Shown here piece by piece: positions 12,522 through 22,985 of a stretch of 64,000 bases of DNA. The stretch is from assembly GCA_964036665.1 (NCBI GenBank), contig OZ038531.1, forward strand, positions 20,190,324-20,254,323. Direction: 5' to 3'. A program made the translations under genes and the position numbers. Below the pieces are notes generated by a model. That model saw only the letters and a list, made by a program, of their open reading frames with translations. It was not told the DNA's origin and did not search any database. Source of the stretch: Gordius sp. MW1. Its lineage: Eukaryota; Nematomorpha; Gordioida; Gordea; Gordiidae. Each line of letters starts with the position of its first letter. Positions within the stretch are counted from its first letter, which is position 1.

Positions 12522-13500
12522 ATCGAGAAGTCGAAGACTTCAAGTCTGTGTTTGTTGTTATTGTATTTCTTTTCTTTCTCTCTGCGCTTTCTTTTACGTA
12601 TCGCGTCAGTTAGCAGATCTCGGATGTTGCGTGTGATGGCGTATTTTATATGTCGTCTCGCGTTCGATGGCATGTCTCATACATCGCAGGCTTTCTTTCT
12701 TTTTCACTTTATAGGATAATACCCATGTAATGATCGTTACGGAAGGATGAATATTAAACATGTACAATATTCATTACTAAACGTGTATAGTATTCATTAC
12801 AGAAGGATAATATATGTATCTCTTTTTCTTTTCGGATAATAAACGTTTATAATAATTGTTACGGAAGGATAATAATATTTTTTTTACATAATAAACGTGT
12901 AACTGTGAAGCAACAATAATTGTTACAGAAGTATAATATATATAATATGCGTATGTGTGGGGGGGGGGGGGGAAATTAGACAAACAAAAACCAATAAGCT
13001 CGTCTCTGCCCTCTAACGAGAAGTCGAAGCGGCCGTCCCATTGAGGTTCATGACTTCTAAAGCCCCCTCAATCCGGACTGCCGGTTCGGAACTCTTGGCC
13101 TATTGGTCGCCTGGGTTTTCGGGCACATCGGAGGTAGATGCCTCCTCCTGCATCCCCAGCACCTTTTACTACGGGTCATAGTTGATCCGGCCACCTGGCC
13201 GTCTCGTCGATGGTCACCCCGGCCTTGTACAGACCTGCAGGAGTCACCCCCTCAGCTGGTTGGCTGTTTCCACTTGGTCTCACCCTAGGCGTCACCCGAG
13301 GTGATGCCACAACGGGGTGCACTAGATTAATCACTCTCGCCCGCCCTGTCGGTTCCACCTCAAAGGTAATCAACAGGGGCCTCCGCGCATGGACTGGCGC
13401 CATCAATCACTTCCAGACGCACATCATACCATGCAGTAGGTATCCTCATCTATTGCAGATTATAAAAATATAAGATTTAACATTTTATATACAAAAAGTC
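12522..13500 (-). other. 3' non-coding region of gypsy-1
   Basis: About 1 kb between integrase and the 3' LTR. 12680-12960 has loosely repeated units containing GTTACGGAAGGATAAT, then a G tract at 12959-12972. 13010-13470 is markedly GC-rich compared with the rest of the window. Minus-strand open frames in the GC-rich part are short and show no domain I recognise. It may be a decayed accessory region or a further insertion. Confidence 0.5.
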
Positions 13501-13509
13501 TTTCAACTA

Positions 13510-14708
13510 TTAATTGTACAATTTAATCTGTTCCTCAGGCCTAGTTTCAATCTTATTTGTCTCTGCATTTTTAATCTTATAAATCTTTAAGCCTACCTGC
13601 TCTACTATCTCGCTTAGTACCCACCTAGGTTCCTTCAAGTAGTTCCTATACCAAACCTTCTGATTTAGCTTTAATATAGGACTATCTGACCTAGGTAGCT
13701 CTGGTTCGAGATATTGTAACAAGTCAGGCGGGTACCTCAACTTTCTGCTTAAAAATTCATAGCTAACTGAAGGACGATTAGGAAACCTTGGAGCCATATT
13801 ATGATATAATCTTAACATCCATGTACCTCCCTTCGTCTCTTTAGCTACTCTTAACCATTTTTTGACTATTCCTACATACCTCTCCACCTGTCCATTTAAG
13901 CTAGGGTGATAAGGAGGCGTTAGTAAATGGTTAATCTTAAATTCTAAACAAAAATTTTTAAATTCTACGCTTACGAAAGCCTTCCCATTATCTGTAACAA
14001 TGTAGATAGGTAATCCGTACGCGCCAAATAATTTTTTTAAAATATTTATTGTTACTCTACCTGACATGCTAAAAACGTTTCTAAATTCCGTCCAACCGGA
14101 ATATGCATCGACATTAATATAAAACGTTTCTTGTCAAGTTCGAAAAAATCAATATGTATCCTCTCCTACGGAGATTTGGGACGTGGCCATCTGGCCTTTT
14201 TAATCCTCCGCGGCATTGGTGCGTCAAGCTTACATAGCCCGCATTGCTGGACGAAGTTTTCAATGTCTTTGTTAATTTTAGGCCACCAGACATATTGTCT
14301 AGCTAGTCCCTTCATCTTAACCATCCACGCATGACCCTGATGTAAAACATCTAACACCTCTTGGCGAAGTTTACTAGGGACTACTAACCTTTCCTGTCTC
14401 TTAAGCACGTCATCTTCTAAATACATTTCGTTTAAGACATTAAAAGGTGATGGCATATTTGTGTCATCGTCCAAGCCAAGTAAAATGTTTGTAACCTGAT
14501 TTATATCAGGGTCTGCATTACTTTCGGTTATTATGTCATTTAAATCCCAAATTTTAATTATGTTTATGACCTCTCCCCCGACAATTTCGCACGATAAAGA
14601 ATCATCATCAGCTTTGATGTCATCCGCGCCCAAACGCGATAATACATCAGCTAAATGATTGTCTTCACCTTTGCAATATTTAAGAGTTAAGGTAAAATTT
14701 CCTAACAT
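13510..14708 (-). pseudogene. Gypsy-1 integrase region
   Basis: From the 5' side: the end of RNase H, a zinc-binding HHCC module (LHQGH, then CGLCK), then the D,D35E core. The core shows aspartate in HIDFF, aspartate in IVTDNGKAF and glutamate in NGQVERYVG after PYHPSLN. It inserts element cDNA into the genome when intact. Here a nonsense codon near 14149 and a one-base frameshift near 14115 separate the zinc module from the catalytic core. The last frame runs 14067-13510. Confidence 0.88.
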
Positions 14709-14723
14709 AACCAGCCAACGCTG

Positions 14724-15850
14724 TTATCTACCAGACATTAGTAGTTGGTCGTTAGCGTTTTTAAACAAAGCAACTAGAGGTTTATGATCCGTGACTACAG
14801 TAAACGATTTACCAATTAAATATTCTCGGCATCGCTGTAATCCGTACATCATTGCTAGAGCCTCCCGTTCAATAACAGAATACCGGACCTCTGTTTTATT
14901 TAACTTACGCGAAAAATATAAAATAGGGTGTTCGATATTATCCTTGACTTGACATAATGCGCCGCCGATGCCTACATCTGACGCATCGACTCTTAAAATC
15001 TGTTGCTTGTCGGGGTTGTAACACCTTAATACGGGTTTAGTTAGTAAAATATTTTTTAAATAATTAAAACTATCTGTATGCGTCTCGTCCCATTTAAATA
15101 AAATAGACTTCTTGGTCAATTCGTATAATGGTCCAGCGAATCCCATATAATTATTTATAAAGCGACTATAATAATTCATTACACCCAAAAATGACGAAAG
15201 TTCCTTTTTATTAGTTGGTATTTTAATATCTTTAATCGCCCTAACTTTGTCATACCTAGGTTGAATATTACCATCACTTAAAATATGACCTAAATATAAA
15301 ATCTGCTCTGTTCCAAAAACGCATTTCTTAGCCGAAACCTTTAATCCTTTTACTTTAATTAACTCCAGAACTTTGATTAGGCGCATATCATGTTCTTCTC
15401 TAGTTATACCAGTGACTAAAATGTCGTCTAAATAAAATATTACGTTGTCTAAATTAATAAAAATGGAAGCCATTGTTTGTTGAAAAATAGCAGCGGAAAC
15501 GCTTAAGCCGAAAGGCAATCTCTTGAATTTAAACAGTCCGGCATCAGTATTAATCGCTAAAACCCGTGAAGGCCTTTCGTCTACCTTAAGCTGCTAATAT
15601 GCACTAGCCAAATCAATTTTTGAAATATATTTAGCTCCCTGTAATCTAACAAAAATCATTTCTAATCTCGGCAGCGGGTATTTTACTTCAATAACAAATC
15701 TATTAACTGTAATTCTATAGTCAGCACAGACGTATACCGAACCGTCAGATTTCCTGACCGGTACTAAAGGTGTAGCCCATTCTTAATAATCTATTGGTTC
15801 GATCACCTCGTCTTTAAGCCAATCTTAAATTACAGAATCCATTTTATATT
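14724..15850 (-). pseudogene. Gypsy-1 reverse transcriptase and RNase H
   Basis: The open part 15518-14724 contains LPFGLSVSAAIFQQ, the catalytic FYLDDI box, the VTDHKPL motif of RNase H and an ILRVDASDVG start of the RNase H fold. The upstream part reads SDGSVYVCADYR and SKIDLASAY, broken by stops near 15594 and 15783-15788. A further in-frame stop at 14724-14726 separates RNase H from the next frame. It is typical Ty3/gypsy pol, now inactive. Confidence 0.9.
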
Positions 15851-15890
15851 TTATAATTAAAGGTAAGCGTCTAGCAGGACAAAATTTAGC

Positions 15891-16169
15891 TTCTTCTTCT
15901 TCTTCTTCTTCTTCTTCTTCTTCTTCTTCTTCTTCTTCTTCTTCTTCTTCTTCTTCTTCTTCTTCTTCTTCTTCTTCTTCTTCTTCTTCTTCTTCTTCTT
16001 CTTCTTCTTCTTCTTCTTCTTCTTCTTCTTCTTCTTCTTCTTCTTCTTCTTCTTCTTCTTCTTCTTCTTCTTCTTCTTCTTCTTCTTCTTCTTCTTCTTC
16101 TTCTTCTTCTTCTTCTTCTTCTTCTTCTTCTTCTTCTTCTTCTTCTTCTTCTTCTTCTTCTTCTTCTTC
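15891..16169 (-). repeat. (GAA)93 trinucleotide repeat inside gypsy-1 pol
   Basis: 93 uninterrupted TTC units on the plus strand, GAA on the element's coding strand, between protease and reverse transcriptase. Read from the protease frame it gives a long arginine run; read from the reverse transcriptase frame it would give glutamates. The perfect purity points to recent expansion or collapse. It is not a real protein domain. Confidence 0.95.
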
Positions 16170-16179
16170 CTATGGCGTT

Positions 16180-16827
16180 TGAATTTTCTCTAATTGAGAT
16201 CATTCTATCATTCACACAGCCCAAATTATTCTCAAAAATGTCCGAAAATGTAGCCAAAATTAATGTAATTTCTGCTGGCCATGTTGTGACAAGTTTTCCC
16301 TTTGCCCTCGGATCGACTGATTCATGGAGTGTGGATTTAATCGAAGAAATCCCGCACTGTATATCAGCGATAACATGGGGTACTTCATGGCTAGTGGACT
16401 TGGCGTCCCAGCTCTGTAAAGCACCACTGGGCAATCGCGATGCCACTATGGACTCAGCTTTAAAACTACAAATTCTATCTAAATTATCTGACTCACAAAT
16501 TCCCCACCAGTCTAATTTAGGGCCTATAACCTTTATCCATGGCCACCCCATTATGTTGTCCACGTTCTCCTTGAGTATATATAACTCTAGCTTAACCTTA
16601 TAATTATTTACTGTTACTATTACATTAATTTTACCTAATACATTAATATAAGTATTGTTAACTTGTTTAGCTAAAATATCTGCTGCCTTAAATTTTCTTA
16701 GCGGCCAATATTTTTTAAAATTACGCTGACTTGTGATTGAAATGGAAGCGCCCGTATCTATCAACATTTTAATATAAATATCATCAATATTAATCACCGC
16801 TGATGGTGTAATTGATGCTTTAAACAT
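16180..16827 (-). pseudogene. Gypsy-1 aspartic protease region
   Basis: The frame starting at 16827 contains the retropepsin active site LIDTGAS followed by SITSQ about 20 residues in, and the hydrophobic GWPWI segment further on. Retropepsins process the Gag-Pol polyprotein as homodimers. The frame continues past the protease core and runs into the GAA repeat. No stop occurs within it. Confidence 0.85.
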
Positions 16828-16877
16828 ATTAATCGAACCGTCGCGGCGCCATTTCTCACATTCAATGTTCGAAAAGA

Positions 16878-17367
16878 CTAGTCAGTCATGCGCGGCTTGC
16901 CTATCAGCAACCGCGTCTCCCTGACAGACATACTTGACACACCTATCCGTACCGTTATAATCGTATTGATTATGAAAACTACAACAATTAGGTTTAAACG
17001 GACTCTGATAATTGTTCTGATTACCTCGGTCAGTGTTCTGAAAACCGTTATTTTTAGCATAAAAATTCGGAGTCTTATAATTTCTGTTTTTGTAACTACC
17101 GGGCTAATTGAAATCGGGATTACTAATATCACCTCCTATGGTTATAATTAGGTCTCTCTTTCGGACAGTCAAAACTCTTATGTCCTCTCCTATTGCACTT
17201 AAAACACGTATTGTTTTTAAAACAAATACCTTCTCAACTCTCCTAACTTTATAGAGAATATAAATTAATATTAATGAAAAACAAATTAAAGCGACTAACA
17301 TCTTATCCGCGCATAGATAATTGAAAAAATTAATAACGATTGAGGGTTGTGAAGAACGAAAAAACAT
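16878..17367 (-). pseudogene. Gypsy-1 nucleocapsid remnant with one zinc knuckle
   Basis: At 17165-17206 the minus strand encodes a CX2CX4HX4C knuckle (CFKCNRRGHKSFDC). It is followed by an asparagine-rich tail spread over several frames down to the protease. No capsid or matrix coding sequence is present between this remnant and the 5' LTR, so gag has been largely deleted. Confidence 0.75.
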
Positions 17368-17439
17368 TATTAAAATAAAACGACGAAATTTTTGATCTTT
17401 TTAATTATGTATTTTTGAAATTGAAATACGCTAAATGAG

Positions 17440-17503
17440 CCGCAGGCTTCAAACCTGTAGTCGCTTAATGGCGAAGTGGTTCGATTCCACCTTTCCGGCG
17501 CCA
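17440..17503 (+). other. Captured selenocysteine tRNA 3' part at the gypsy-1 primer-binding site
   Basis: Read on the plus strand, this segment has a 5-bp anticodon stem GCAGG/CCTGT around loop CTTCAAA (anticodon TCA). Next come a long variable arm (TCGC/GCGA stem), a T arm GTGGTTCGATTCCAC, the 3' acceptor strand, and CCA at 17501-17503. Long variable arm plus anticodon TCA are hallmarks of tRNA-Sec. The CCA is added after transcription in eukaryotes, so this is a copy of a mature tRNA 3' end, not a tRNA gene. It abuts the LTR with a 1-nt spacer. On the element strand it starts TGGCGCCGGAAAGG, the expected PBS. The 5' part of the tRNA is absent. Confidence 0.85.
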
Positions 17504-17504
17504 C

Positions 17505-18021
17505 TAATAAATCCGCAGGTCCTCCCCCATAAGGGAAGGACTATATCTACTTGAGGATTTTTGAAGTCCCGATTTAATATTTTATTTAATGACTACGCAA
17601 CACAAAATAAAATTATAATGAAAAAAAGGAAGAATCGAGAATGAATGCATTTTTTAAAAAAAAGGGATATATATAGCTATCGCTCATCATTTTGGCACAT
17701 TTCCAAGTAAAGTTTTTCTAGCTCAAGCTATGACTCAGTACATTTCCAGCAATTTAAAACTAGAACTTGAGTTACAGGGTATTAAAAAAAAGGAATAGGG
17801 AAGGGGGAATAGACATGATTTAACATAAACAGGCGTATAGTAACATCATAAACAGGAGTAGAGTAACGTCATAAACAAACGTACAGTAACGTAATAAACA
17901 GGGGTAATTTGTCGTGACTCATTAGTCATCCGATAAATAATAATAATCGTAGCATATAAGTAAGAAATAAACAAACAAAAACAACAACAAAAAACTAGTT
18001 TTTCCAGGGGTGAACACCACA
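17505..18021 (-). repeat. 5' LTR of gypsy-1
   Basis: A 517-bp LTR matching 12001-12510, with a 7-bp net length difference and many substitutions. The flanking target duplication GATAA lies at 18022-18026. Confidence 0.92.
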
Positions 18022-18267
18022 GATAAAAATATATATAATAACTATTTTCCTAGATAAATTATTTGAATTTTTAATCTCTTCAAACAATATTTGTACATTT
18101 AATCAACATTTTGTGGCAACATAAGGTACGATAAAAATATATATATTAACTATTTTCCTAGATAAATTATTTTGAATTTTTAATCTCTTCAAACACGATT
18201 TGTACATTTAATCAACATTTTGTGGCAACATAAAGGTATGATAAAAATATATATATTAACTAGTTTC
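18022..18267 (+). repeat. Satellite units, left arm of the foldback-like element
   Basis: About two and a quarter units of ~110 bp, each containing TTAACTATTTTCCTAGATAA, then TCTCTTCAAACA and CATTTAATCAACATTTTG. The third unit is cut by gypsy-2 at 18267 and resumes at 22636. The same units occur inverted at 26416-26800. Confidence 0.88.
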
Positions 18268-18454
18268 TGAAAAGAATCGTTTATTCGTAATTCCAGGATG
18301 TGTTTTAGAACAAAGTTTATTATTCTAATTTGATCATATGATATATAATATATATATATATATATATGTGCACAAGGAATATCGAACTAAACGAAATTAA
18401 TAATAACATGTATAACACAAATTATAAAACATAACATAAAGTACAATCATAACA
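18268..18454 (-). repeat. 3' LTR of gypsy-2
   Basis: 187 bp, on the minus strand beginning TGTTATGATTG and ending GATTCTTTTCA. It contains an AT microsatellite longer than that in the other LTR. Confidence 0.93.
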
Positions 18455-18467
18455 TTTCCCCTCGCCG
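18455..18467 (-). other. Polypurine tract of gypsy-2
   Basis: On the minus strand CGGCGAGGGGAAA directly precedes the 3' LTR, the usual place for the plus-strand primer. Confidence 0.7.
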
Positions 18468-18477
18468 TCTATAAGAC

Positions 18478-19650
18478 TTAAATTTCTTCTATCAACCGGC
18501 TCGGGGGTTTTCTATTCCTTGTAGATTTCCTCTGACTGATATGACATTCTGGATCTTCCACGTTAGAGGTCGGAGTTGATGCGCTATCGTCAGAGCTATC
18601 TTCCGTTTCCTGGGACCTGTTGGTATCCATGGCACACGAACGATCTCTCAACTGATCGCTATGTTTCCGCATGTTTTTACTCTGTGTTTCCACTAAGTAT
18701 GACCATGGACCGTTGCGTTTTATTATCTTCCTCGTTCTCCAACCATTATTCACTTCATTTTTCACCCATACTAATTGGCCAGGAATGAATTCTCTATTCT
18801 CCGTCTGCGCATCGTGTCTCTTTTCCTGTTCATCAATTTTTTGTTCCATGAATTTATTTTGAGTTGGACGTACCAAGTCCATCGAAGTTTTAATATTTCT
18901 TCCAATTAACGCCTTTGATGGTGACCTTCCGGTAGACGAATGTTTGCTGATGCGATAACTGGTGAGAACCTCTATCATACATTCATCCGGATCTGTATTG
19001 TATTCGCGTGCGGCAGCATAGCGAGATTTCAAAGTCCTAATGTCTCTTTCGACAAGACCATTGATTTTGGGATGATATGGAGTTGCTTTATACTTGATAT
19101 GGTATTTATCGCAAAAACACTTCATTTCCAAGCTTCGAAACTGAGGCCCGTTGTCTGTCACTATTTGCTTAGGAACTCCCCACCTAGCAAACCAATCTCG
19201 CAGTTTCTTCAACGTAACTTCAATTGTCGAACTTCGCAGTAACGCAGATTCGATCCATTTGGAATAAGAATCTATCGCCACCAGCCAATAATAACCATCC
19301 ACTGGCCTCGCATAATCTATGTGTATCCTTTTCCATGAATTTTCTGTTATGTTCTAAGAATAAAGGGGAACTTCAGGTCGATTACATCTATTCTTCTGAC
19401 ACCTAACACATGTCCGAACGTGTATTTCGATATCCTTATCCAAGTGTGGCCAATACACGTATAACCTGGCGATGGATTGCATTGAGTTAATCCCTGGATG
19501 ACCCCTATGAATAATAGTCAAAACTTGTTGTCTAGGGCGCGTTGGAACAACTATCAATCCGTTAATGTAAATAACTCCCTTGTCTTGTTCCATTTCATTC
19601 TTTCTATCGAGAAATACCTGCAATTCCTTGCTAACCGCATTTTTGTCCAT
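18478..19650 (-). pseudogene. Gypsy-2 integrase
   Basis: The first part (19650-19354) has the HHCC zinc module (HRGHPG, then CVRCQK). The second (19302-18478) has the catalytic core with aspartate in HIDYA, aspartate in IVTDNGPQF and glutamate in INGLVERDI, followed by a basic C-terminal tail with a chromodomain-free end rich in S, T and R. Both parts are in one frame, separated only by a stop at 19354-19356. It is otherwise close to intact. Confidence 0.9.
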
Positions 19651-19772
19651 TGGCCAACCTTTGTCTATAAATCTTTTTAATATTCTTAAATTCGAATCAT
19701 TCTGTGATTCCCTAATTAAAACTTTTCTGTAAGGTGCAAATCTTGCAAATTAAGGAGACGGATATGATAAGT

Positions 19773-20246
19773 TTAATTACTTTTATAAAAATTGACTTTA
19801 TCCGCATAAGACGCCGGTAACGGTAAGCTTGATAATGCATCAGCACATACATTCTTCTTGCCAGGTATGTATTCAATAGTATAGTCATAAGCAGACATCT
19901 TCCATGCCCACCTAACTAACCGATTGTTGCTTATCTTCGGTAAATCTCGTGTGGCTCCAAATATTCTTTCAAGAGGTTTATGATCGGTCCTTAGAATAAA
20001 TCTACGGCCTAGTAGGTATGTATGAAATTTTTCCATATCAAAAACTAAGGCTTTTGCTTCTCTGTCAATTGGTGAATATTGTTTCTCTCCATCAATTAGC
20101 GTTCTTGACGCATATGCGATTGGTCTTTTATTATTTTTAATTAAATGATAGAGTACAGCTCCAAACCCCATTTCTGAAGCATCGCATTCAAGAATTAATG
20201 GAAGTTCATTCGAGTAGGGTACTAAGGTCGATTGGTCTGATAACAA
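19773..20246 (-). pseudogene. Gypsy-2 RNase H
   Basis: The open frame shows the RNase H opening LILECDASEMGFGAVLY, the glutamate in IDREAKAL, the RTDHKPL motif and the ADALSSLP end, all in the order usual for gypsy elements. It is separated from the reverse transcriptase by about 290 bp with frameshifts and stops. Confidence 0.88.
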
Positions 20247-20535
20247 AGCTTTTACCTTTTAAAAAACTGACTCTTCCGTTTGAGACCACACCCATTTGGC
20301 TTTGACGCTCGTCAATTTATGTAATGGTGCCATTATACCATGTAAATGTGGAATAAATTTCTCGTGGTAGTTAATTAAGCTTAAAAAAGTTCTTAATTAT
20401 TTAACATTCTTTGGAGATGGGCTATTTTTAATAGCTCGCACTTTATCCGTCGAAGGATGAATACCATTACAACAAAGGTATGCCCAAAAAAAGTAATAGA
20501 TTCTTTTAAAAATTCGACCTTAGAAAAATGCGCCT

Positions 20536-21168
20536 TCATACCCACCGATTGTAATTTATTAAGCACCTTTTTACATTGTATACATGACCCTGGTAGATTT
20601 TGCCCGTGATAATGATATCATCTAAATAAATTCCCGTTTGATTGCAATCACTCAATATACTTTCCATGTATCTCTGAAAAATCAAAGGCGCACAAGAGAA
20701 CCCAAATGGCATCCGTTTGTACCTAAAAAAACCGATATGTGTGGAAATAGTTAGTAATTCCTGACATTCTTCAGCTAATGGTAGCTGCAAATATGCATCT
20801 CGCAAGTCGATTTTGGTATATAAGTATCCATCTGGAATTTTAGTTGCGATATCGTCAAAAGTTGGAATGATATGATAATCATTATGAACGAAAGGATTTA
20901 AGGTTACCTTGAAATCCGCGCAAATTCTTATTTCACCATTTTTCTTCCTTACATTTACTATGGGAGTGCTCCATGTAATTTTGCTAACACCAGGATCTAC
21001 CTTTTCTATAATACCTGCATGAATTAACCTGCTAAGTTCAAGCTCGACAGGCTTGCGTAAAGGAAAGGGAACCCTTCTTGCCGGAATCGCGATTGGTTCT
21101 GCATCATCTAGTAATATGATTTTTACGGAAAATCCATTAACTTGAGTCGGAGTTTCATTAAACACCAA
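20536..21168 (-). pseudogene. Gypsy-2 reverse transcriptase
   Basis: Contains VPFPLRKPVE, then ICADFKVTLN, the catalytic KIDLRDAYLQLPL, MPFGFSCAPLIFQR and GIYLDDII boxes. The frame ends at 20536, and the thumb and connection regions downstream are frameshifted. It copies element RNA to DNA when intact. Confidence 0.9.
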
Positions 21169-21174
21169 TGGAAA

Positions 21175-21474
21175 TTAGTTATCAAGGTTAATTAAGGCTC
21201 CGTTTTGCTGTAATTTTTCGCCGATTTTATGTATTTTGACTTCGCTCGGTATTTGGAATCCGAATTTTATTATCCACGGCAACCCAAATAATGGTACATC
21301 ATCCGATTTTGCAACAACAGCCGAGAGATAATGTGAGATGTTTCCCATTTCGACTACCATATGTGTTTTCCCCAATATTTCTACTGGTTGATTACCATAA
21401 GCCTTTTGAATCGTACACCAGTGTAACTTCGGTTTTCCTAACAGTTGCCATATTCTAGCATTAATTACTGAGGT
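21175..21474 (-). pseudogene. Gypsy-2 protease region
   Basis: A retropepsin-like active-site motif of the form YDMGA ends the gag frame at about 21478 and is followed directly by a stop. The sequence then continues in protease-like fashion to VPLFGLPWI. The DxGA spelling departs from the commoner DTGA but is seen in K02A2.6-type elements (from memory). Confidence 0.65.
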
Positions 21475-22400
21475 TTAAGCCCCCATGTCGTAATCCATTT
21501 GAATGGAATGTCCATTCAACTTAACCGTAATTGTGGCTCGCTTAGCCCGTTGTCCGAGACGTTTTATAGAATCAGACGATTCATAATCTATGACTCGATT
21601 TAGTGTGCTGCGGCAGACGGCAAAGTGTCCTTTCTTGTTGCATTTGTAGCACACAGCATTGAATGCTGGGCAACGATATTTTTGATGCACCTTTTGGCAT
21701 CTAAAGCACTTTGATGTTGTACCGTATACTTTCTTTGTAGGATCGGGCTGTTGAATATGAGTGAATGTTTTATGTTTCATTTTATAAAGCATTTCATCTT
21801 TTCCTTCTTGTGTTTCCATTTTAATTTTATCGAGCATTTCATCTTTTTCATCTTTTGTTTCCATTTCCGCCCTCTCCATTGTAATTGCCTTGTTAACTAT
21901 TCTATCCAAGGTTAAAGGATTTCCATGTTTGTCTAAAGTATCAGGATACTTGCTGCGTAGTTCCAATTCCAACTTTTTCAATTTGCATGCATATATGAAA
22001 TGGTCACGGCAACGTTCGTCAATATCCGATTTATAGTTGCACTTGCTAATACAAGTTTTTATTCTTTTTATCAATTCTAATATACTTTCACCGTTTTGTG
22101 TTGTAATGCTCAATAGGTACAGTTTGGGGGGGGGGGGGGTTGATATTTCTGATATAATAATTTCTCAATATCTTTCCACTTGGCATCTTTCAATAAAGTG
22201 GGATATGATAGTTGTCTTAATTCTTTAATAATTTCTAGCCCTATGAAAGCAAGCACAACTTTTTTCTTTATTATATGTGTGGGCTCGATTCCTTTAATTC
22301 TAAAATCGATTCCACATTGAATAAGTAATCCTCTATGGAATGTAAATCCGGATTGAACTAGCTAAATGGCTTTTAGCTAGTAAGGATTCCTCCATAATCA
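21475..22400 (-). pseudogene. Gypsy-2 gag with two zinc knuckles
   Basis: The main frame (22113-21475) contains capsid-like helices and two knuckles, CFRCQKVHQKYRC and CYKCNKKGHFAVC. The N-terminal part (FNPDLHSIEDYL and onward) lies in other frames up to about 22400. A 14-nt G tract at 22126-22139, C on the coding strand, marks one frame change. Confidence 0.8.
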
Positions 22401-22441
22401 ATGTTTCCTAAAATCAATTTATTTAGGTACTTGTTCTTTTA

Positions 22442-22454
22442 TCCTAGTCGCCAC
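22442..22454 (-). other. Primer-binding site of gypsy-2
   Basis: On the minus strand, after a 1-nt spacer from the 5' LTR, TGGCGACTAGGA begins with the TGG complement of a tRNA CCA end. I cannot name the tRNA with confidence. Confidence 0.6.
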
Positions 22455-22635
22455 TGAAAAGAATCGTTTATTCGTAATTCCAGGATGTGTTTTAGAACCA
22501 AGTTTATTATTCTAATTTGATCATATGATATATAATATATATATATATGTGCACAAGGAATATCGAACTAAACGAAATTAATAATAACGCGTATAACACA
22601 AATTATAAAACATAACATAAAGTACAATCATAACA
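22455..22635 (-). repeat. 5' LTR of gypsy-2
   Basis: 181 bp, nearly identical to 18268-18454 apart from the AT microsatellite length and a few substitutions. Confidence 0.93.
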
Positions 22636-22985
22636 GTTTCCTATATATATTATTTTGAATTTTTAATCTCTTTAAACAAGATTTGTACATTTAATCAACA
22701 TTTTGTGGCAATATAAAGGTATGATAAAAATATATATTAACTATTTTTTTGATTTATATTTTTGAAAATTATTATACTTTTTATAAATTCATGATTTTTT
22801 TTACTTTATTAAATATTACTTTCTGATATAAAGGAGTATTAAAAGTATACATATTAACTATTTTTTTGATTTATATTTTTGAAAATTATTATTTTTATAA
22901 ATTCATCATTTTTTTTACTTTATTAAATATTACTTTCTGATATAAAGGTATATTAAATATATATATTAACTATTTTCTTAGGTCA
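22636..22985 (+). repeat. Satellite units, continuation of the left arm
   Basis: First the remainder of the unit interrupted by gypsy-2. Then come two copies of a related ~115-bp unit with TTTTTTGATTTATATTTTTG and ACTTTATTAAATATTACTTT. Confidence 0.8.

Larger units (their letters stand above)
12001..18021 (-). mobile_element. Ty3/gypsy retrotransposon 1 (degenerate, gag mostly deleted)
   Basis: A 6.0-kb LTR element on the minus strand. It has LTRs at both ends, a 5-bp target duplication GATAA (11996-12000 and 18022-18026), a polypurine tract beside the 3' LTR, and a primer-binding site beside the 5' LTR. Gene order on the minus strand is nucleocapsid remnant, protease, reverse transcriptase, RNase H, integrase. 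The LTRs differ by numerous substitutions and a 7-bp net indel, and pol carries stops and frameshifts, so the insertion is old. It lies within a satellite unit of the foldback-like element. Confidence 0.93.
18268..22635 (-). mobile_element. Ty3/gypsy retrotransposon 2 (degenerate)
   Basis: A 4.37-kb element on the minus strand with short LTRs (187 and 181 bp, TG...CA) and the 5-bp target duplication GTTTC (18263-18267 and 22636-22640). Gene order is gag with two zinc knuckles, protease, reverse transcriptase, RNase H, integrase. Removing it rejoins a satellite unit precisely. The frames are broken by several stops and frameshifts. Pol resembles K02A2.6-type gypsy proteins by motif spelling. 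Confidence 0.94.

Noticed and set aside
12332-12673. 113-codon minus-strand ORF with a cysteine run
   Set aside because: It spans the end of the gypsy-1 LTR and its polypurine tract. Its counterpart in the other LTR is not open in the same way.
13176-13406. Host gene in the GC-rich block inside gypsy-1
   Set aside because: It lies between integrase and the 3' LTR of an intact insertion unit and has no start context or domain. It is better treated as element sequence.
15886-16170. Long arginine-rich protein tail
   Set aside because: It is the translation of the GAA/TTC trinucleotide repeat in a dead gypsy pol gene, not a protein domain.
17440-17503. A functional tRNA gene
   Set aside because: The 5' acceptor strand and D arm are absent, and the CCA end is present in DNA. 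Eukaryotic tRNA genes have the opposite pattern.
18022-18267. A CRISPR-like array
   Set aside because: The units are contiguous diverged satellites with no unique spacers, in a eukaryotic setting.
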